64,000 nt of DNA from Ptychodera flava (GCF_041260155.1 NC_091947.1:31522528-31586527); one strand, 5' to 3'. Shown: positions 30,484 to 63,266, numbered from the stretch's first letter. The notes: generated by a model not told the origin, from the sequence alone. Program-made: numbers and translations.

Positions 30484-31646
30484 CATCAAGAATATGTATT
30501 GATAGCAAAAGTTACCCCTTTTTTGTGGATTCTTTGATTTCTCTGTGTGTATGATTGTAAAGTTTGTGTCTTGTGTGAAGCTGAAGTTTGATGTGGAAAT
30601 GGTGAGTGTGACAGAAGAGTGTTTCTTTCGTGTAAAATGACTTGTACCAAACTTTGGAAAGTTGTCCTGCATTTTCTGAGGCTTTAGTAATATCATGGAA
30701 AATATCTTCAGGGAATCAGTGGATTTGAAAATATGATACATGTAAGTTGTTCAGGTTACCAAAAATGTTTCTTTTGTACAAAAATTGAAGTATCACATCA
30801 AGATTGAAAACGTGGTTATTTATACCAGTAGCAGAAATTTGCAAATTACAGTTAACCGCCATACAAATTTTACAACGAGGAAAATCACTGCTGATCCATG
30901 AACATGATTTTTTGTCAAGTAAAATGGAATATACAAAATCTGTCTGGTAAAGATACTTTGATTGGGTCATCTGTATTATGAATTTCTGAAGCATAGCTTC
31001 TCACAAGTAACAAGCTCAAAGCAATATTTTAATACGTGAATTATGATTGCAATCTGAGAAAATTACTACCATTGAAAGATTCAGAAAACAGCTTGAAATT
31101 CATCAATATCGCACACGGGTTATAAGATAGAAAACACTGAAAATCTGGCTACGCTATCTTGCAGGAGCAAACGCCCAAAGAAGTGGCATCTTCCCTCATG
31201 TGCAAGTCTGCATTGACAAGTGATTGACTGATACTGAACAACATCAGCTAATATCCTCTAATGGTTTCACAGCTATTACTCAAAACAAGAGAAGATGCAT
31301 GGCAAACCACAGTATGAAGTTATACATGGTTCAGGTTGTCAGCCTTCTGACCAAAGTGCGCCCTCTAGAGGGGTAACCGTGGTTGAGTGGACAAGGGCAC
31401 TCTTCAGTGGTGGTTGGCTGGTGCCCGGTCTGCCTCAGTGCTGCGTCTAGTCACATGAGACGCAGTGATCAGCGAACAGTGGTGGCTACCACAACAACAC
31501 GTTAGTGCTAGATATTCAGCATTCTCTATGCACTCAGGTTTTGTGTCGATAAGCAAATCAGGAATCAGGATATCATCAGATTGTGCGGTGTTTGCTTCTG
31601 TACAGCTACTAACGGTATTCCTCTTAGTGTTATTGTAAATCCATTA

Positions 31647-32285
31647 CAGTGAAAGCCAGCTGCAAGAAATTGATCAAAATGTTATCACACTTGTTTATAA
31701 TTTCTTGAACGACTTGTTCCTGAATTTGCCACAGTAGTGGCACTGATCAAAAAACTATATTGACGCATCATAGAACACATGCCGGGGAGTGTACTCTCTG
31801 GCACTCTTTAGATACAAATTGTATAACGTTGCCATATCGCCCCATGTCGATGTCACATATATAGCAGTTGAGTCAAGAGTTAAGCTGTATTCTTGTCTTT
31901 GCCTTAGCATTTCTCAAAGTTGTTTTCCCCAAAAAAAGTTGAAAAGAGATCTAATTATTTTACCAATGGTCACATATTTTGACCATTTATCAGTTCTATA
32001 CTGACTTTTTGGTTTTATTGATATATCTATAGTCCCATAGTTAAGGGACTGTGATATATCTGAACAATTACACTGGAGGCCTTCTGTGAAGCAATGCTAC
32101 CATCCATCTGTTATTTGCTGCGACTTAACTGCAAGTACTCGTCCTGCAGTAAAATTTAACAACTGTACAAAAAGCACATCGCCTGGTAAACAGGTGAGGT
32201 AAACAAAGATGTACACGTGAAAAGGCGTTTACAGGCGGAGAGGGGGAAATCAATTTTATTGTTCTTTCTGAGCTGGCTTTCACTG
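31647..32285 (+). mobile_element. 639-bp Tc1/mariner-type non-autonomous element, copy 2
   Basis: It is flanked by TA (31645-31646 and 32286-32287) and has the same CAGTGAAAGCCAGCT ends as copy 1. Shared internal blocks include GGGGAGTGTACTCTCTGG and TCGCCCCATGTCG-like stretches, read in the opposite orientation in copy 1. An internal hairpin (about 32020-32060) pairs GATATATC...AGTCCC with GGGACTGTGATATATC. It is non-coding. Confidence 0.8.
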
Positions 32286-35200
32286 TAAAATTTGAATGCA
32301 ATATAACCAGTTGTCAAAAAAATTTTTGCTGGACTTTTGGAAATAAATTTTAATACAGGGAAAGCTGAATACTTCATTACCATCAATGTTATGGCTGAAA
32401 CTGTGTCAAGGGATCCAACGACACCTCTATAAATAAATCTCAATGCAGTTTGAACAAATCTGATCTCCATAATCTCCTGGAACCTGTATGCCAAATTTCA
32501 GAACAATCTGACCAGCAGATTCTTTTCGGAAGATTTTTTACAAACAAAGCAGCAAAATTTGCCCCTAAAATACCATCCTCAAGAACCTGTATACCAAATT
32601 TCAAAGCAAGCAGATTCTGAGGTAAACAATTGTTGACGGGCAGAAGAAGACAGACAATCAGCCATCTAATAAGCTCTGTGTTGCTGTCAGCAGACCTAAA
32701 ACATTTACACACGCTTTGATTTACCATAAAAAATACAATGCGTTATGCGCTTACTGGTATAAAACACATTACGTACATAGAAATCACAATTTCATCAAAT
32801 ATATATGCCCTGTAGAAAATCATCATCTGGCGCATCACTTGTACTCAAGGTACGCATGGTACCACCCACAATCTACTGCTGGGGGAACCAACACCCAATA
32901 ATCACGACACTCGCACCTAAATATTCATGCCAAAGACTTGATGCACAAAGACTTGCAAATATTAGCCATGATCAAAGAGCAAAAATAGTTTGCCTGACAC
33001 ATGATAGATAGACAGAATACTCACTTTCACAACATGTCATTGCCTTTAATCCTTCAATCATTTCACCGCCATACCTTGGTACCTTTTGTTTTCTTATTAT
33101 TTAAGGACAAGTGGATAAGAGCACACCTTTGGGACTGAAATATTGTATGCAGTGTTTCTGAGTGTCCTCAGGTCAAACATAGGAAATCGATTTTACAATA
33201 CTTGATTGCAAATAGTACTTTTATACAAGGGAAGGCCAGCAGATTTCTTTGCTGTTTTTCACAGTTGTTATTGTAACTGTTAAAAAACACCTATCATGCA
33301 CACATCTACACTGCCATATTTGCATACACATGGGACTGATATATCCAAGGCAGCAAACAAAAAACCAATTATTATGAGCATGTTTGTGTTTGTTTTCACT
33401 CTCATTGCCACAACCAATGACAACAGCATCTCATCTTGTCATAGTAATGTTTATTAAAATCTTGTTACAAGTAGCAGTGACAAGAACATAATGTAACACA
33501 GATTGGTTCCCATGCTCTCTATGGTTATACATGTCATTTGGTAGCCAATAGTTCTCTGTACATTAGTGTTATGTCCTTGCTATGTACACTGTTCATACAA
33601 ACAGCAAGCGACTGCAAATGCTATAATCATTTTGTATTGTTCAACTTGTTCTGATTTACAATGTTTATTATACAGCTCACAAGAAAGAACCCTTCAAATT
33701 GTGATAATTGATTTGTACACCAAACTGTGAAACACAAAATACAATTTGTTAAATACTGCAACTCAAAGTCTGACAGCAAAAGTTGGCTCTATAAAGTACG
33801 GTATGGTTTAGGTCCAGTATGTGCGCTTGTAAGGACATGTCAATAAACTCTTACTTTTTATACATAATTTACAACTAAAAATAGTGATCATAGTAATTTG
33901 GGTGTGATGTCTACTGTATATGCTTTGAAGTGTGTTGTACCAGTAGCTCATTCCTTCTATTTACACCATTCAAAATCTGTCAGTGTGCATTACATACAGG
34001 ACCACTGGCTCCACACATGGTCACAGTGACAACTGGCCAGAAATCAGCGGGAACATGCATAACATAATACATTCTGTGATAATTTGTTTTCATAGAATTT
34101 TGAAAGCTGTGATAATTTCCATTTTGTAATATGAAAAACAAGCTTTATTTGTTTCAAATATCTTTTATGTGCAACGCATACACTGATGCTCGGAGGGCTT
34201 GTAGTTCTGTTCATTCAAGTGAAAGAATTTTTTAGATGTTATCAGTAGAAATGTTTGGCACACAAAATTTTGGCGACCATTTCAGCTGCTATACATATGC
34301 CACACAGGTGCAGATAACATAATTTCAATGGAAACCTAAAACAGTGGAGTGAATTCCCCTCATTGTGTAAAATCAGAAGGTCAATATGCGACTATTAGGG
34401 TGCTATTTACAAAGCAACATTCCAAAGCAAAATTATATACATAACTGTACAATCTATAATTCACAATCTTCTTACAAAATATAATGTGCCTTATTGGAAG
34501 GCATAATGTCACTCCTAGTATGCAAATTGAGGATAGCAGGAGTGGGAAACAGCTGACATTCAATTTTCAAACCTCACTAGACCTGTCACAGAATTATTTC
34601 TTAGCACACTACACACAGAAATATATCCATTTTGTGTAGAAGGACACTGAAGATACCATGTTCATAGGTAAACACCATGGCCAATTCATTCGCCAGTACA
34701 GGTATATTCAATGAAAGAAGTAAAATGTTGGATATCCAAAGGGCTTCATGGTAATTTAGTACATGTTTGGCAAAAAGGCACTTTGAAAGTGGAACAGTGT
34801 GTTCAAAATAAACAATGAGTTCACAATCATTATATTTGACACAAAAATACAAAATCATGGCACCAATCTGTTTTCTTTTTCAATGCAACCGGGGAAAACG
34901 ATAACATATAAATAAATTCAGAAAACTGAAAAAAGATGCATCAGTATTCACCAAAAATATGTATTTTCATACCTGTTGTCTGATGTCCATGATAACAAAA
35001 AAAAAACATTTGAATTCAGTTACTCATCATAAACTGATCTAGCGTTTTCAAAATTGTCGTCATGCATGCCATTTTTCTTTACAGCATTACATATTAAGCT
35101 TCAGTAACTCAAGTATGAGTTGTCAACCTGTGCAATGCCCTGTGTGGGTTTCACTGAGGTTGTGTGTATCTGCCTAATCCTGTATTTGCCAGGATTGAAA

Positions 35201-35406
35201 AGCACACCATGTTTCATAAGACAGCAATATTTTAGTACAAAAGTATTCAAACTCTCTTTGACTTCTTGTGATCATTTTTCAGTAAATGTCAAATAAAATA
35301 TTGAAAGAAAAATATTCTCATATACAGAAACTTTTGATCTCATAGTCTATGGAAGAAATAGCACAGTCTTTCTGGAACAATTATAGCAATCAACCAGCAG
35401 AAGACA

Positions 35407-54932
<19,526 letters not shown>

Positions 54933-55100
54933 TTTGTTCCCGTCCCTATAATCCACTTCACTGCGCAAGGCAATGTCGAGCTGAAGGTTCAAATTTGTCC
55001 GGTAACCGGCCTTCGTATATCATTCCGTATCTACCATTTCCATGTGTGTGAAATATTTTTTCGCCACGAATGACCCAACTGCATCAATATCTTGATACTG
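54933..55100 (-). promoter_or_regulatory. FAM184 upstream / 5' UTR region
   Basis: The sequence immediately upstream of the chosen ATG is GC-richer than its surroundings and contains several CpGs (CCGGTTACCGGAC-like). The ATG lies in CAAAATGGCGG. No TATA or CCAAT box is convincing. The transcription start cannot be placed. Confidence 0.4.
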
Positions 55101-55424
55101 CCTTGCTTTATTTCGACGATTTATGAGGAAATATTTTCTTTACAGTGGAAATAATACAAATTCACCTGCAGTGTTCTCCGGCCAGATGATGTTTATTGTT
55201 GCTACGGTTACTATTTGCATATTCGTCACACTTACCTGGCGTAGGCGGCGCTCTTCACTAAAATTAGGTCTGTCACTGGCCTTGTCATGTTACGACATAG
55301 GGAATTCAGTCTCCGATGATGATGATCAGATGGTGACGATGATGATGATTAAACATTAAAAATGAAGGAAAATAAAAATATAATCGGACTCAGTAAAGTT
55401 GTTGTTGTTGTTATTGTTGTTGTT

Positions 55425-55656
55425 GATAGTATTTGTAGAAAAGAACAAAGTATGGGTTGCAAATTCAATACAGCCAAACTATACACATGCACTGCAAAAT
55501 TCAATACAGCCTTTATAGTATACTATATACACATGCGCTGCAGTATTGAATAGTGCAGCGCATGTGTATAGCATGGAGGTAGCTTACCTCCAAGTCTACA
55601 GTAAGGCTGTATTGAATTTTGCAGTGCATAATTTGTTCTTTTCTGCAAATACTATC
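55425..55656. mobile_element. 232-bp nested foldback element
   Basis: The outer arms start GATAGTATTTGTAGAAAAGA and end TCTTTTCTGCAAATACTATC. They pair over about 50 bp and reach the CAATACAGCC / GGCTGTATTG blocks. Inside is a second hairpin, ACACATGCGCTGCA / TGCAGCGCATGTGT, and a third small one, GGAGGTA / TACCTCC. A (GTT)n run (about 55398-55424) abuts the left end. It is non-coding. Confidence 0.8.
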
Positions 55657-55669
55657 TCCATTATGCTTA

Positions 55670-56141
55670 GGTCAAGAAAAATATAAAGTCTGTTTCTCAT
55701 CCTCGCGAGCGTCAATTCAGACCGGCCATGTCAACCTTTTTTCTTCTCATGAGGAAATAAAATGATTACAGAAAAAAAAATACAAAATCAACGCAAAAAT
55801 ACGCGACAATAGTGCATAACACAGTGCTGTACAAAACAGAACTGTAAACAAAATAATTGACACTGACATTCCATTCAGAACCGTACACATATGTCACTGT
55901 TATATTAAGCTGTCAAATCTGTGCATTTCTGCACTAAAAGTCAAGCCGCAGAACTGTTGCTGTACAAAAATACTAAAGCAACACTGCTATGCATTTATAT
56001 CTGCTTGCATTTCTATGTTGTTTTCATGTTTTTTGCGCGTTCTTGTTGGTTGAAGAATAAAAAATGAGAGAAAAAAACCACGTCACCGCATCATCTTTCA
56101 ATATTTCTAGGATGAGAAACAATTTTTTATATTTCTTGGCC
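55670..56141. mobile_element. Second inverted-repeat unit beside the foldback
   Basis: Left GGTCAAGAAAAATATAAAGT...TTTCTCATCC (55670-55701) pairs imperfectly with right GGATGAGAAAC...ATATTTCTTGGCC (56109-56141). Weaker inverted similarity continues inward (GCATAACACAGTGCTGTAC against GTACAGCAAC...GCAGTGTTGC). It is probably an old long-TIR element of about 472 bp. Confidence 0.5.
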
Positions 56142-57425
56142 TTATGTAAGTTATTCTGGACCGTTTTAACATTGAGATTAATGTTACAAATAGCTAACGA
56201 AATATTTCTCTCACTCTAAGTATCTAGTGTGTATTGAATTAATTAAAACCACTTTTAATGATATCTTGACGACATCAGTAATTGCTGATCTATTTCACCA
56301 TGCATGACATGGACGGAGGTATGATAATCAACCTTAATGATGACTTCTTACGTAAAACATCTATTATTGCTGCTCTGTTTGTCGTTGTTGTCTCATTGCA
56401 TTGAAAGGACACCGGATTTCAAACACATGCAACTGAAACATAGTTTTAACATAATGAACTGGTTCATTAACTTCGAAACTGTTGTTTCTTTCATCAGCGT
56501 CACATTCACTGTTTATATAATTGCTTGTCGTGGTCGTCGCTTCTTCGTGAGATGAAATGAATAAATTAATTAAAAATATAGTTATTAAGAAAAACAAGAA
56601 AAAGTTAAAATCAAATTAAACAGCACGGATTCACAAATCTAGGCTTACATTATAAAGGTTGTCGACAGCTCCTCCGCAGTTTTGGTATCGTAACCTAAAA
56701 CACAAACTATATAATGGGTCACAATAAAACAATTCAACGTCAAGTGTTTTATGTGTGTATCAGAATCAACTTTTAAACTTTCTTTGAGGGATAAGTCCAC
56801 AGATAAATGGGAATAATTTGCAACAGACAATTACCAAACTGAGTGAGTGCGTGGCGCGTGAATAATGACACTGCCCTCAGTAAACGCAACCTATAGGTTA
56901 CGCGTTGATGGTCGATATCGCGCTCGGTGCGTAACTCTATAGCTGACTGTTCTTTTTTCAACACCAGCAAAGTATGTCAGTATATCAGAAATAATTTATT
57001 TGAATAAAGTTATTTGGAAACACCCGGTTAAGACCGGATCCCCAACCAGAAATTTACTGTGTGCCTCAAAGTCCCTCCACACACTGTGGTGTAATGTACC
57101 AAAAGAAACGCGGTGTGCTTGTTTTAGTTACATGGATAAGAAAAGTGCGTATCTGCTGGTTTAAGGAACAACTTGATGACGATCTTGTAAAACACTATGT
57201 TCACTTTCAGTTATGGTAATCATGACGTTTGATAGAAAGCCGATTAAACAGGTTTTAAATTGAATGCCGGGATACACTGACAAAATGTCAGTTTTCTGAT
57301 AGCGTTGCATGAGTTACCATCACCGACAGAAAAGTATTTCAACCATTAATTCACATAGTTATTTTAGTTATAATGTTTTATTTTGTACGTTGACTATTTA
57401 CGAAACCTTGGATATAAAGGAATAA

Positions 57426-58956
57426 GGCTGCGTTAGGGGGGCTGGAGGAATTCAGGGTGGATTCGAAAATTTTGGGGGTAGTAGAGGGGGGACTTGAAAA
57501 TTTTTTGGTAGCCTTTTATGCTTTACATTTTCCAATTCCAAGTTCTTGTAGGTAATTCAATGAAAAATGAATACCATTTTTATGTCATCCAAATGTTGTT
57601 AGTAATTAACAAAATCTAGAACCATTTTGTCACATTTCATGGCTTTTATCTCGAAAAAATCTAAACGTGTGATTTGTCGTAAAAAACCAAACTTGAGCCT
57701 AGTAACAGGGCAGAAGCTGCAACTGTTAATGATTTCTGCAATATTTCTATGCAATATAACAACTACAGTTTCTTGCTATCTCCCTACAGCATGCTCAAAC
57801 ACACAATATTTAGTTTGTTGACAAAGCCTGTGTATATAAATATGTATTAGGTGATGATTTAATTGGAGTCCAGACCGACAGTCAGTTGTCAGTGATACAA
57901 ATGCATGGTACACATACACAGGCTGTGATAGCGAGCTGAATACTGGACAATTCAACATGCTGTAGGGAGTAGAACAAGAACGCAGTTGTATACGTAACGG
58001 GTAGTGTCACTATCATTTACTGCCTCCTAACTGCAGTGTCACTGTCACTGCATACCTGAACAGTGACAGAGATAGCTCTGACTCTGATGTACATGGTAAA
58101 TGAAGAAGAGTTTGAGTCAAATGACACTCATGACAGTGAAACATACCGGTACTTGTAAACAAGATCAGGCCAGAGAGCAACACATGGAAGGAAATTTTTG
58201 AATTCTGGCATATGAGAATAATCAAATAAAAAAAAAAGATGGGGTCACCATGCTTGATTTTCTAAATTTTCACATTCTTGTCATAAAATAATACAAAAGT
58301 AAAACTTTGAACAGTAAAGACTAAATGAAAAAATATGTGACCAAATGGAATTATTTATTTTTTAACCAAATTTGCAATTATTACACCCAAAATTTCAGAG
58401 ATTAAAACATTTATTTGATGGAACATCTTTACCTTCCAGTATTGTCAATTTTTAGTAGCATCTAATTCATATGTCTTGTACTTTTGAAACAAATTTTTGG
58501 TAGGTCACTGTGCTCAGTTTTTTACAATATGGCAATTAGCCAGAATTCACAATTTGCCTACTCTCTCATGGTTGTCATTTTGTGTGCTCTTCGGCAGGAG
58601 CAGTTGACCTGACCAGAGTTGGATTAACTCAAGTTGGCTTTTAGACCAGTAAATTTGAAAAAATCACTGATGCATTTAAAGAACTTGCCTTGGGAATATG
58701 ACTATACAAAGTGCTAATACAGGTAGAGTTGAACACCTGTGAGCGGAATGGCGCAATACGTATTTATTTTTTCTGCGCTCGCATCCTTTACAAATATGAG
58801 GGCCTGTGATAGTTGGGGGGGGACTTGAAAAATTTTGACCATATAAGGGGGGGGCATTTGAAAATTGTTTAGGCTACTGAGGGGATCTGAAAAAAAAAAG
58901 AAGATTTCAATCGCGATTCCTCCAGCCCCCTCTAATCGTTATTTGTGAACGCAGCC
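57426..58956. mobile_element. 1.5-kb Harbinger-type non-autonomous element
   Basis: It is flanked by TAA on both sides (57423-57425 and 58957-58959). The ends are GGCTGCGTT and AACGCAGCC, and there is a second inverted block GGGGGCTGGAGGAAT / ATTCCTCCAGCCCC. Subterminal units of G-run plus ACTTGAAAATTTT occur at both ends. A 3-bp TAA duplication fits PIF/Harbinger. There is no transposase frame. A family A copy (about 57700-58000) is nested inside. Confidence 0.65.
57700..58000. mobile_element. Family A long-TIR element, copy 3 (nested)
   Basis: Left TTTCTTGCTATCTCCCTACA / GCATGCTCAA and right TTCAACATGCTGTAGGGAGT / AGAACAAG are inverted copies of the family A subterminal block. A further pair, AAGCCTGTGTATA / ACATACACAGGCT, lies inside. 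Ends are approximate. Confidence 0.55.
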
Positions 58957-59102
58957 TAAGTACAAATTGCAAATGATGTGAAGTCTGTTTAACATTTCAA
59001 GAAGTCTATACATTTAAGGCTCTTAAAGTCACATTGACGGTACATTAAAGTGAAAGCTCTGTATTTCCGAGTCATAGAGCATGTTGAATAAACGTGTGTT
59101 GA

Positions 59103-59331
59103 CAGTCGTCGGAACTACGCCCGTGCGAGTTTCTTGTTTACAAACGATGTATTTCGTGCACGATATCTAGATGTACCTCATCATTATAGCTGCAACATTT
59201 AAATTATACGATGTAGATTATGACAGACATGTTTTAACTTTCATCAATCACCATCGTACCTTGGATACAGTGTTTAACCTACATTGGTCGTATGGGTCCG
59301 ATGCGACCTTTGAGCGCAGTTCCGACGACTG
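59103..59331 (-). mobile_element. Family B MITE, copy 2
   Basis: This 229-bp element has ends CAGTCGTCGGAACT and AGTTCCGACGACTG, a perfect 14-bp inverted pair. It is the reverse complement of 14058-14280 over its whole length. The match even includes AAAGGGATA just outside the end, so the true element may extend a few bases further. Neighbouring sequence is otherwise unrelated. Confidence 0.75.
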
Positions 59332-59931
59332 TATCCCTTTGAACCACAGTTAGTATTTGTCATGTCAGGGGAGGATGGTGCATTCTTGAGGGGCACCATA
59401 TTTGGTGCAATCGCTGCGGGTGGGCCGTTTCCATTCGTGAACTTATGGCTTACTATATGTTGTGTTATAGATTTCCTAAAACATGTATTTATGCCTGTTC
59501 AAAGTCTATATTTTGAAAGTTGTCTGTGGGGAACAGAATGGATGTAAGACAACTATTATGCTTCCAGAAAAGAAGTTGGGTTTTTTTTATTATGTTCGTT
59601 CGATTTCTTAACAGTTCTAAGTGAGTTTTTTGGGATAGGTGGATATCCGAAGTTTGTTTATGGCAAAATGTGCCGTTTGGTCATTCTCTAAACCACAATC
59701 TATTGGAGACGTGACACAGAAAAAGCTCAGACACATAAAGAAATTTGTTGTGCAAACTTTGCCTCGAGTAAAACTTTCAAATGACAACAAGTAAGTCTAA
59801 ACCCGCCAGTGACTCTTTATAATGAACAACTGCAATACACAGATCACCAAGCTGGCTTTCCTCCAAAACGGAAAGTATCTACGACGGGGCCTAAGGATTT
59901 GCTCCTATTGAAGACTGAACAGTATTTTCCC

Positions 59932-59975
<44 letters not shown>

Positions 59976-60611
59976 CTTTATTAATCCTCGTTGGGAAATT
60001 GGACTGCTCGCCACATAAATAAAACAGAAGCAAGTCACCACAAATGAAAACCACATAGAAACATAGCACTAAAAATACAGACAGAAAGAAAGACAGGTAG
60101 ACATAAAAGCATGCACATATATACATCTCTGCATGTTAAAAAGATGTGCGAATGGTCATGTGCGCGGTCCTTAGTTTCTATGAAAAAATTCTGAATTATA
60201 GACCGAAATTGCTCTCGGAACAAAAGACATTTTGTAACGCTTTGTGTTTGTTCGTGGTATTCTCAGTCGTCCACTCCTGTCAATACGTTCATTGTCAAAG
60301 TCATTGTACAAGGGATGAGTCGTGTCAGATAATATCTGTCTCACTTTATCAGTTAGTCGTCTGCTATATAGGTCTTGAATTGATGCCTGGTTTTCCCCTA
60401 TAATTTTACTGGCTTTCTTAACGATTTTCTCCAACCTGCCCTCGTCATGACCAGAAATCACATCACCCCAGCAGACAATACCAAAGGACAGAATACTCAA
60501 AACTGAAGCATTGTAAAACATGGAAAGGAGTTTTCGATTAACATCAAATGATCTTAATTTACGAAGGCAGTACATGCGACTATTACATTTTAACCTTAAA
60601 CCTTTACTCAT
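59932..60611 (-). mobile_element. 3' fragment of a non-LTR retrotransposon
   Basis: The minus strand encodes 146 open codons from 60611 to 60171: SRMYCLRKLRSFDVNRKLLS, LSFGIVCWGD, GRLEKIVKKASKIIG, and a tail ending in RFVPRAISVYN-like sequence. This is the C-terminal region after the reverse transcriptase in fish and invertebrate LINEs (Rex/CR1-like). Downstream on the same strand come about 170 bp of 3' UTR, CAACGAGGATTAATAAAGAT and a (AAT)n tail (59932-59975). 5' truncation removed the catalytic domain. Confidence 0.8.
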
Positions 60612-61659
60612 ACATGTTTATATTTATGGGAATGACAATTAAATTATGGATATATTTATAATCTTTACAAGTTTGGTTCTCCAATCTGGCAATCGTACAA
60701 TAGGCCTACTCACCAAATTTTTTTTTAAATCAACCAGAAAATATAAGGTATTCATAGTCAACAATGATACCCTAAAATTGGAGTAATAATCGAATGTATA
60801 TTTTTCTAAATTGATAATTGTACTTTTAGCATTTACGAACCATAATTAGGCCCTTAAAAATTGTCATATGACTTATATACTATTCTGTCCTGTCATCTGA
60901 AGACGAAATATGCTCACTATAATAGAAGGCTGATAGTATTATCCGCTTTCTTTCATATCAAGTGAATGTGAAAAACACTTTATGGATGATAAACGTGAAC
61001 TTCTACATAGGAGATTTGAAAATGCCTAAACTTGGTATTTTCCGATGAGAAGTCGATACCATTTCGTAATGAACTCTGTCCTCTCATCGTCATTCTGACA
61101 ACTCATGATTCTAACACCTGTTTAAAGGAATATGCAGATGCATTGATTCAATAACTTCCGTGGCCTTTATTTAAAACAATTTATTACGATTATTCATCTT
61201 GTGTGAAAAACGTTATGATATTGGATACTTTTTTTCAAAAGAAATGTTAATCTGTGTAATAGATCATAACCATTCAGGCCTCCTCAGAGTGAGTCAGTCT
61301 GGCATCATTTCTATCATCCTTCGGATACGTTATACCAAAATACACACCTCGTATTGATTGTTTTAAAAAATGAAACTAAAATAGCGTCATGAATATTGTT
61401 GTTCCTGAATTGGAGAAGGAAGAGGGAAATGAGGCTAAAATGTTCGGGAAATCGTAAATTGTATCTCAATGGTATGTACTTCATGAATGCTTCATGGCGA
61501 GACAGATAAGTTCTTGCAGGACGTCAGAAACGGCTTGTGTCGCGGGATCATGTGCCCCTATACAAGACTAGTGACAGACCCTAAAACTGGCGATTTACCT
61601 TTGATTGATATAATACAATGTAAATAGATCGGCATTATTTCCCAAAAAATAACTTCTAA

Positions 61660-62471
61660 AGGAGCCGCCATTATTTACGGCCTGGGGGGGGGAGGTGGGT
61701 CGGGGGTCGGACGACTTTCATCGGAAACTCTGAAATTTCGAGTAACCCCCCGTCAAACATGATGAATTTGAGTAACTTCGCTCTCCAACACAAGAATTTT
61801 GACTGAACCCCCCCTCCCCCCGACTTAGAAAAGTTGAATACCAATACATGTATTTTTAAGAACTTACAAAAATACAGCAACTTTAGTAAAGACCTTTCAA
61901 ACCCTGGTGTACTCTGCTAGATTATGATTGATTATATCTCATGGCGGTTGAAAAAGGTGACACCAACAAAATGAAATTCAGTCCCAACAAAATGCAGATA
62001 TAAAAGCTTAGTCCAAAACCAGTATCCAACCATATGGTATGGTTTACTTTGGATGGGTATCATGACACGGTTTTCACGAGGATATCTGACAGGGCGAAAT
62101 TTGAAAGTACAGGAGGAGAACACACGGGAGGTTGAGGGGAAGTATCGGAGAAGGTTGTCCACTCTCTTGCGTGGAAATTTGTGAGAAAATGACGTGTGCA
62201 ATTGTGACGTCTGGTGCAATCTGAGAGGTGTTATAGATTTGTATTTTTACTGGGTAAAACAGTCTCTAAAACATTCGCATCGAAGATTTTTGAGAAATTG
62301 ATGTGTGAAATGGTACAATCTGAGAGGTGTTTCAATCCAGTTTGCACCAAAAATTGAGCAACCTCTCTTCTTTCTCTCCACATTTTGAGCAACCCCCCTT
62401 GTAGCTTTCCATTTTTTTGAGTGACCCCCTCACATTCCTCCGACTTGAGGCCGTAAATAATGACGGCTCCC
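61660..62471. mobile_element. 812-bp TIR element with reiterated C-rich subterminal motif
   Basis: The ends AGGAGCCGCCATTATTTACG and CGTAAATAATGACGGCTCCC form an inverted repeat of about 24 bp. Each side is flanked by TAA (61657-61659 and 62472-62474), fitting PIF/Harbinger. Near both ends the unit TTTGAGYRACCCCC recurs, about three times per side and all on the plus strand (near 61739, 61770, 61801, 62354, 62385, 62417). There is no coding frame. Confidence 0.65.
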
Positions 62472-62474
62472 TAA

Positions 62475-63235
62475 TATATGACCACTTTCTAGTGTGCAAG
62501 TAGGAGGTTGGGCACCATATTAAAACTACTGTAACATTTCCTTTGGTCCTCTGGCATATTCCATGTCAATGTCAGAAGGGGGCTTCTACGGTTCTGTTTC
62601 CACACTGTTTTTGGCAACCTGCCTCGCGACATATCTGAGGGACTCCGTGGTTTCGTTTGACACACTCGGAGGTAAACTTCGACAGGGTGCAAAATTTCAC
62701 AGAAAAATTCCGAATCGAATGGTCGACTCAAATACATGGTTCTGACGAAATACCGACCGAGGATGTTGAGCTATCATGATCCCGTTTAACACAAAGTAGG
62801 AACTCATTTCGGGGACGATATCGTTATCAAGGAATGGACAACTTTGGATTTAGTCAATAGTAAAACACGTTATCACAGGAAATATGGGAAACTGAAGAGG
62901 CAAAATATACTTCAATACATTTTTAAATACCTTTTGTAGTGGTAGCTTACAATATGGGTATCTGCATTGGGGCTTCATAACGTTCACAACCAGTCTGTGT
63001 TTGTCAGATAATCTAATAATACGCAGACTTATTATAACATGTCTACTTTATGATATCTTTTATATAATGTTTTTCTATATATATACCTGATAAATTATAA
63101 CAGTTATATACTTAGATATGGTCAATACTTACCTGTCTAGTTATGGGAGTTTTTAAGTTGACAGCTGGCTATTGGCAATTGTCTGAGCCATGAGCACAGG
63201 AACTTTAATAGTTATCTGGATATCATTTTTGTTTA

Positions 63236-63266
<31 letters not shown>

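Larger units (their letters stand above)
30187..35406. other. Convergent intergenic region between CDC23 and FAM184
   Basis: No conserved coding exon occurs here. The two ends should include the 3' UTRs of CDC23 (from the left) and FAM184 (from the right). The interval also holds a 639-bp TA-flanked element (31647-32285). Candidate FAM184 polyadenylation signals (TTTATT on the plus strand) occur at 34144-34149 and 33664-33669, but nothing allows a choice between them. Confidence 0.6.

Noticed and set aside
31373..31470. Sequence resembling a tRNA 5' half (TGGTTGAGTGGAC box-A-like) with a CTGCGTCT/AGACGCAG hairpin behind it.
   Set aside because: No box B is visible downstream, so a tRNA gene or SINE call is not supported.
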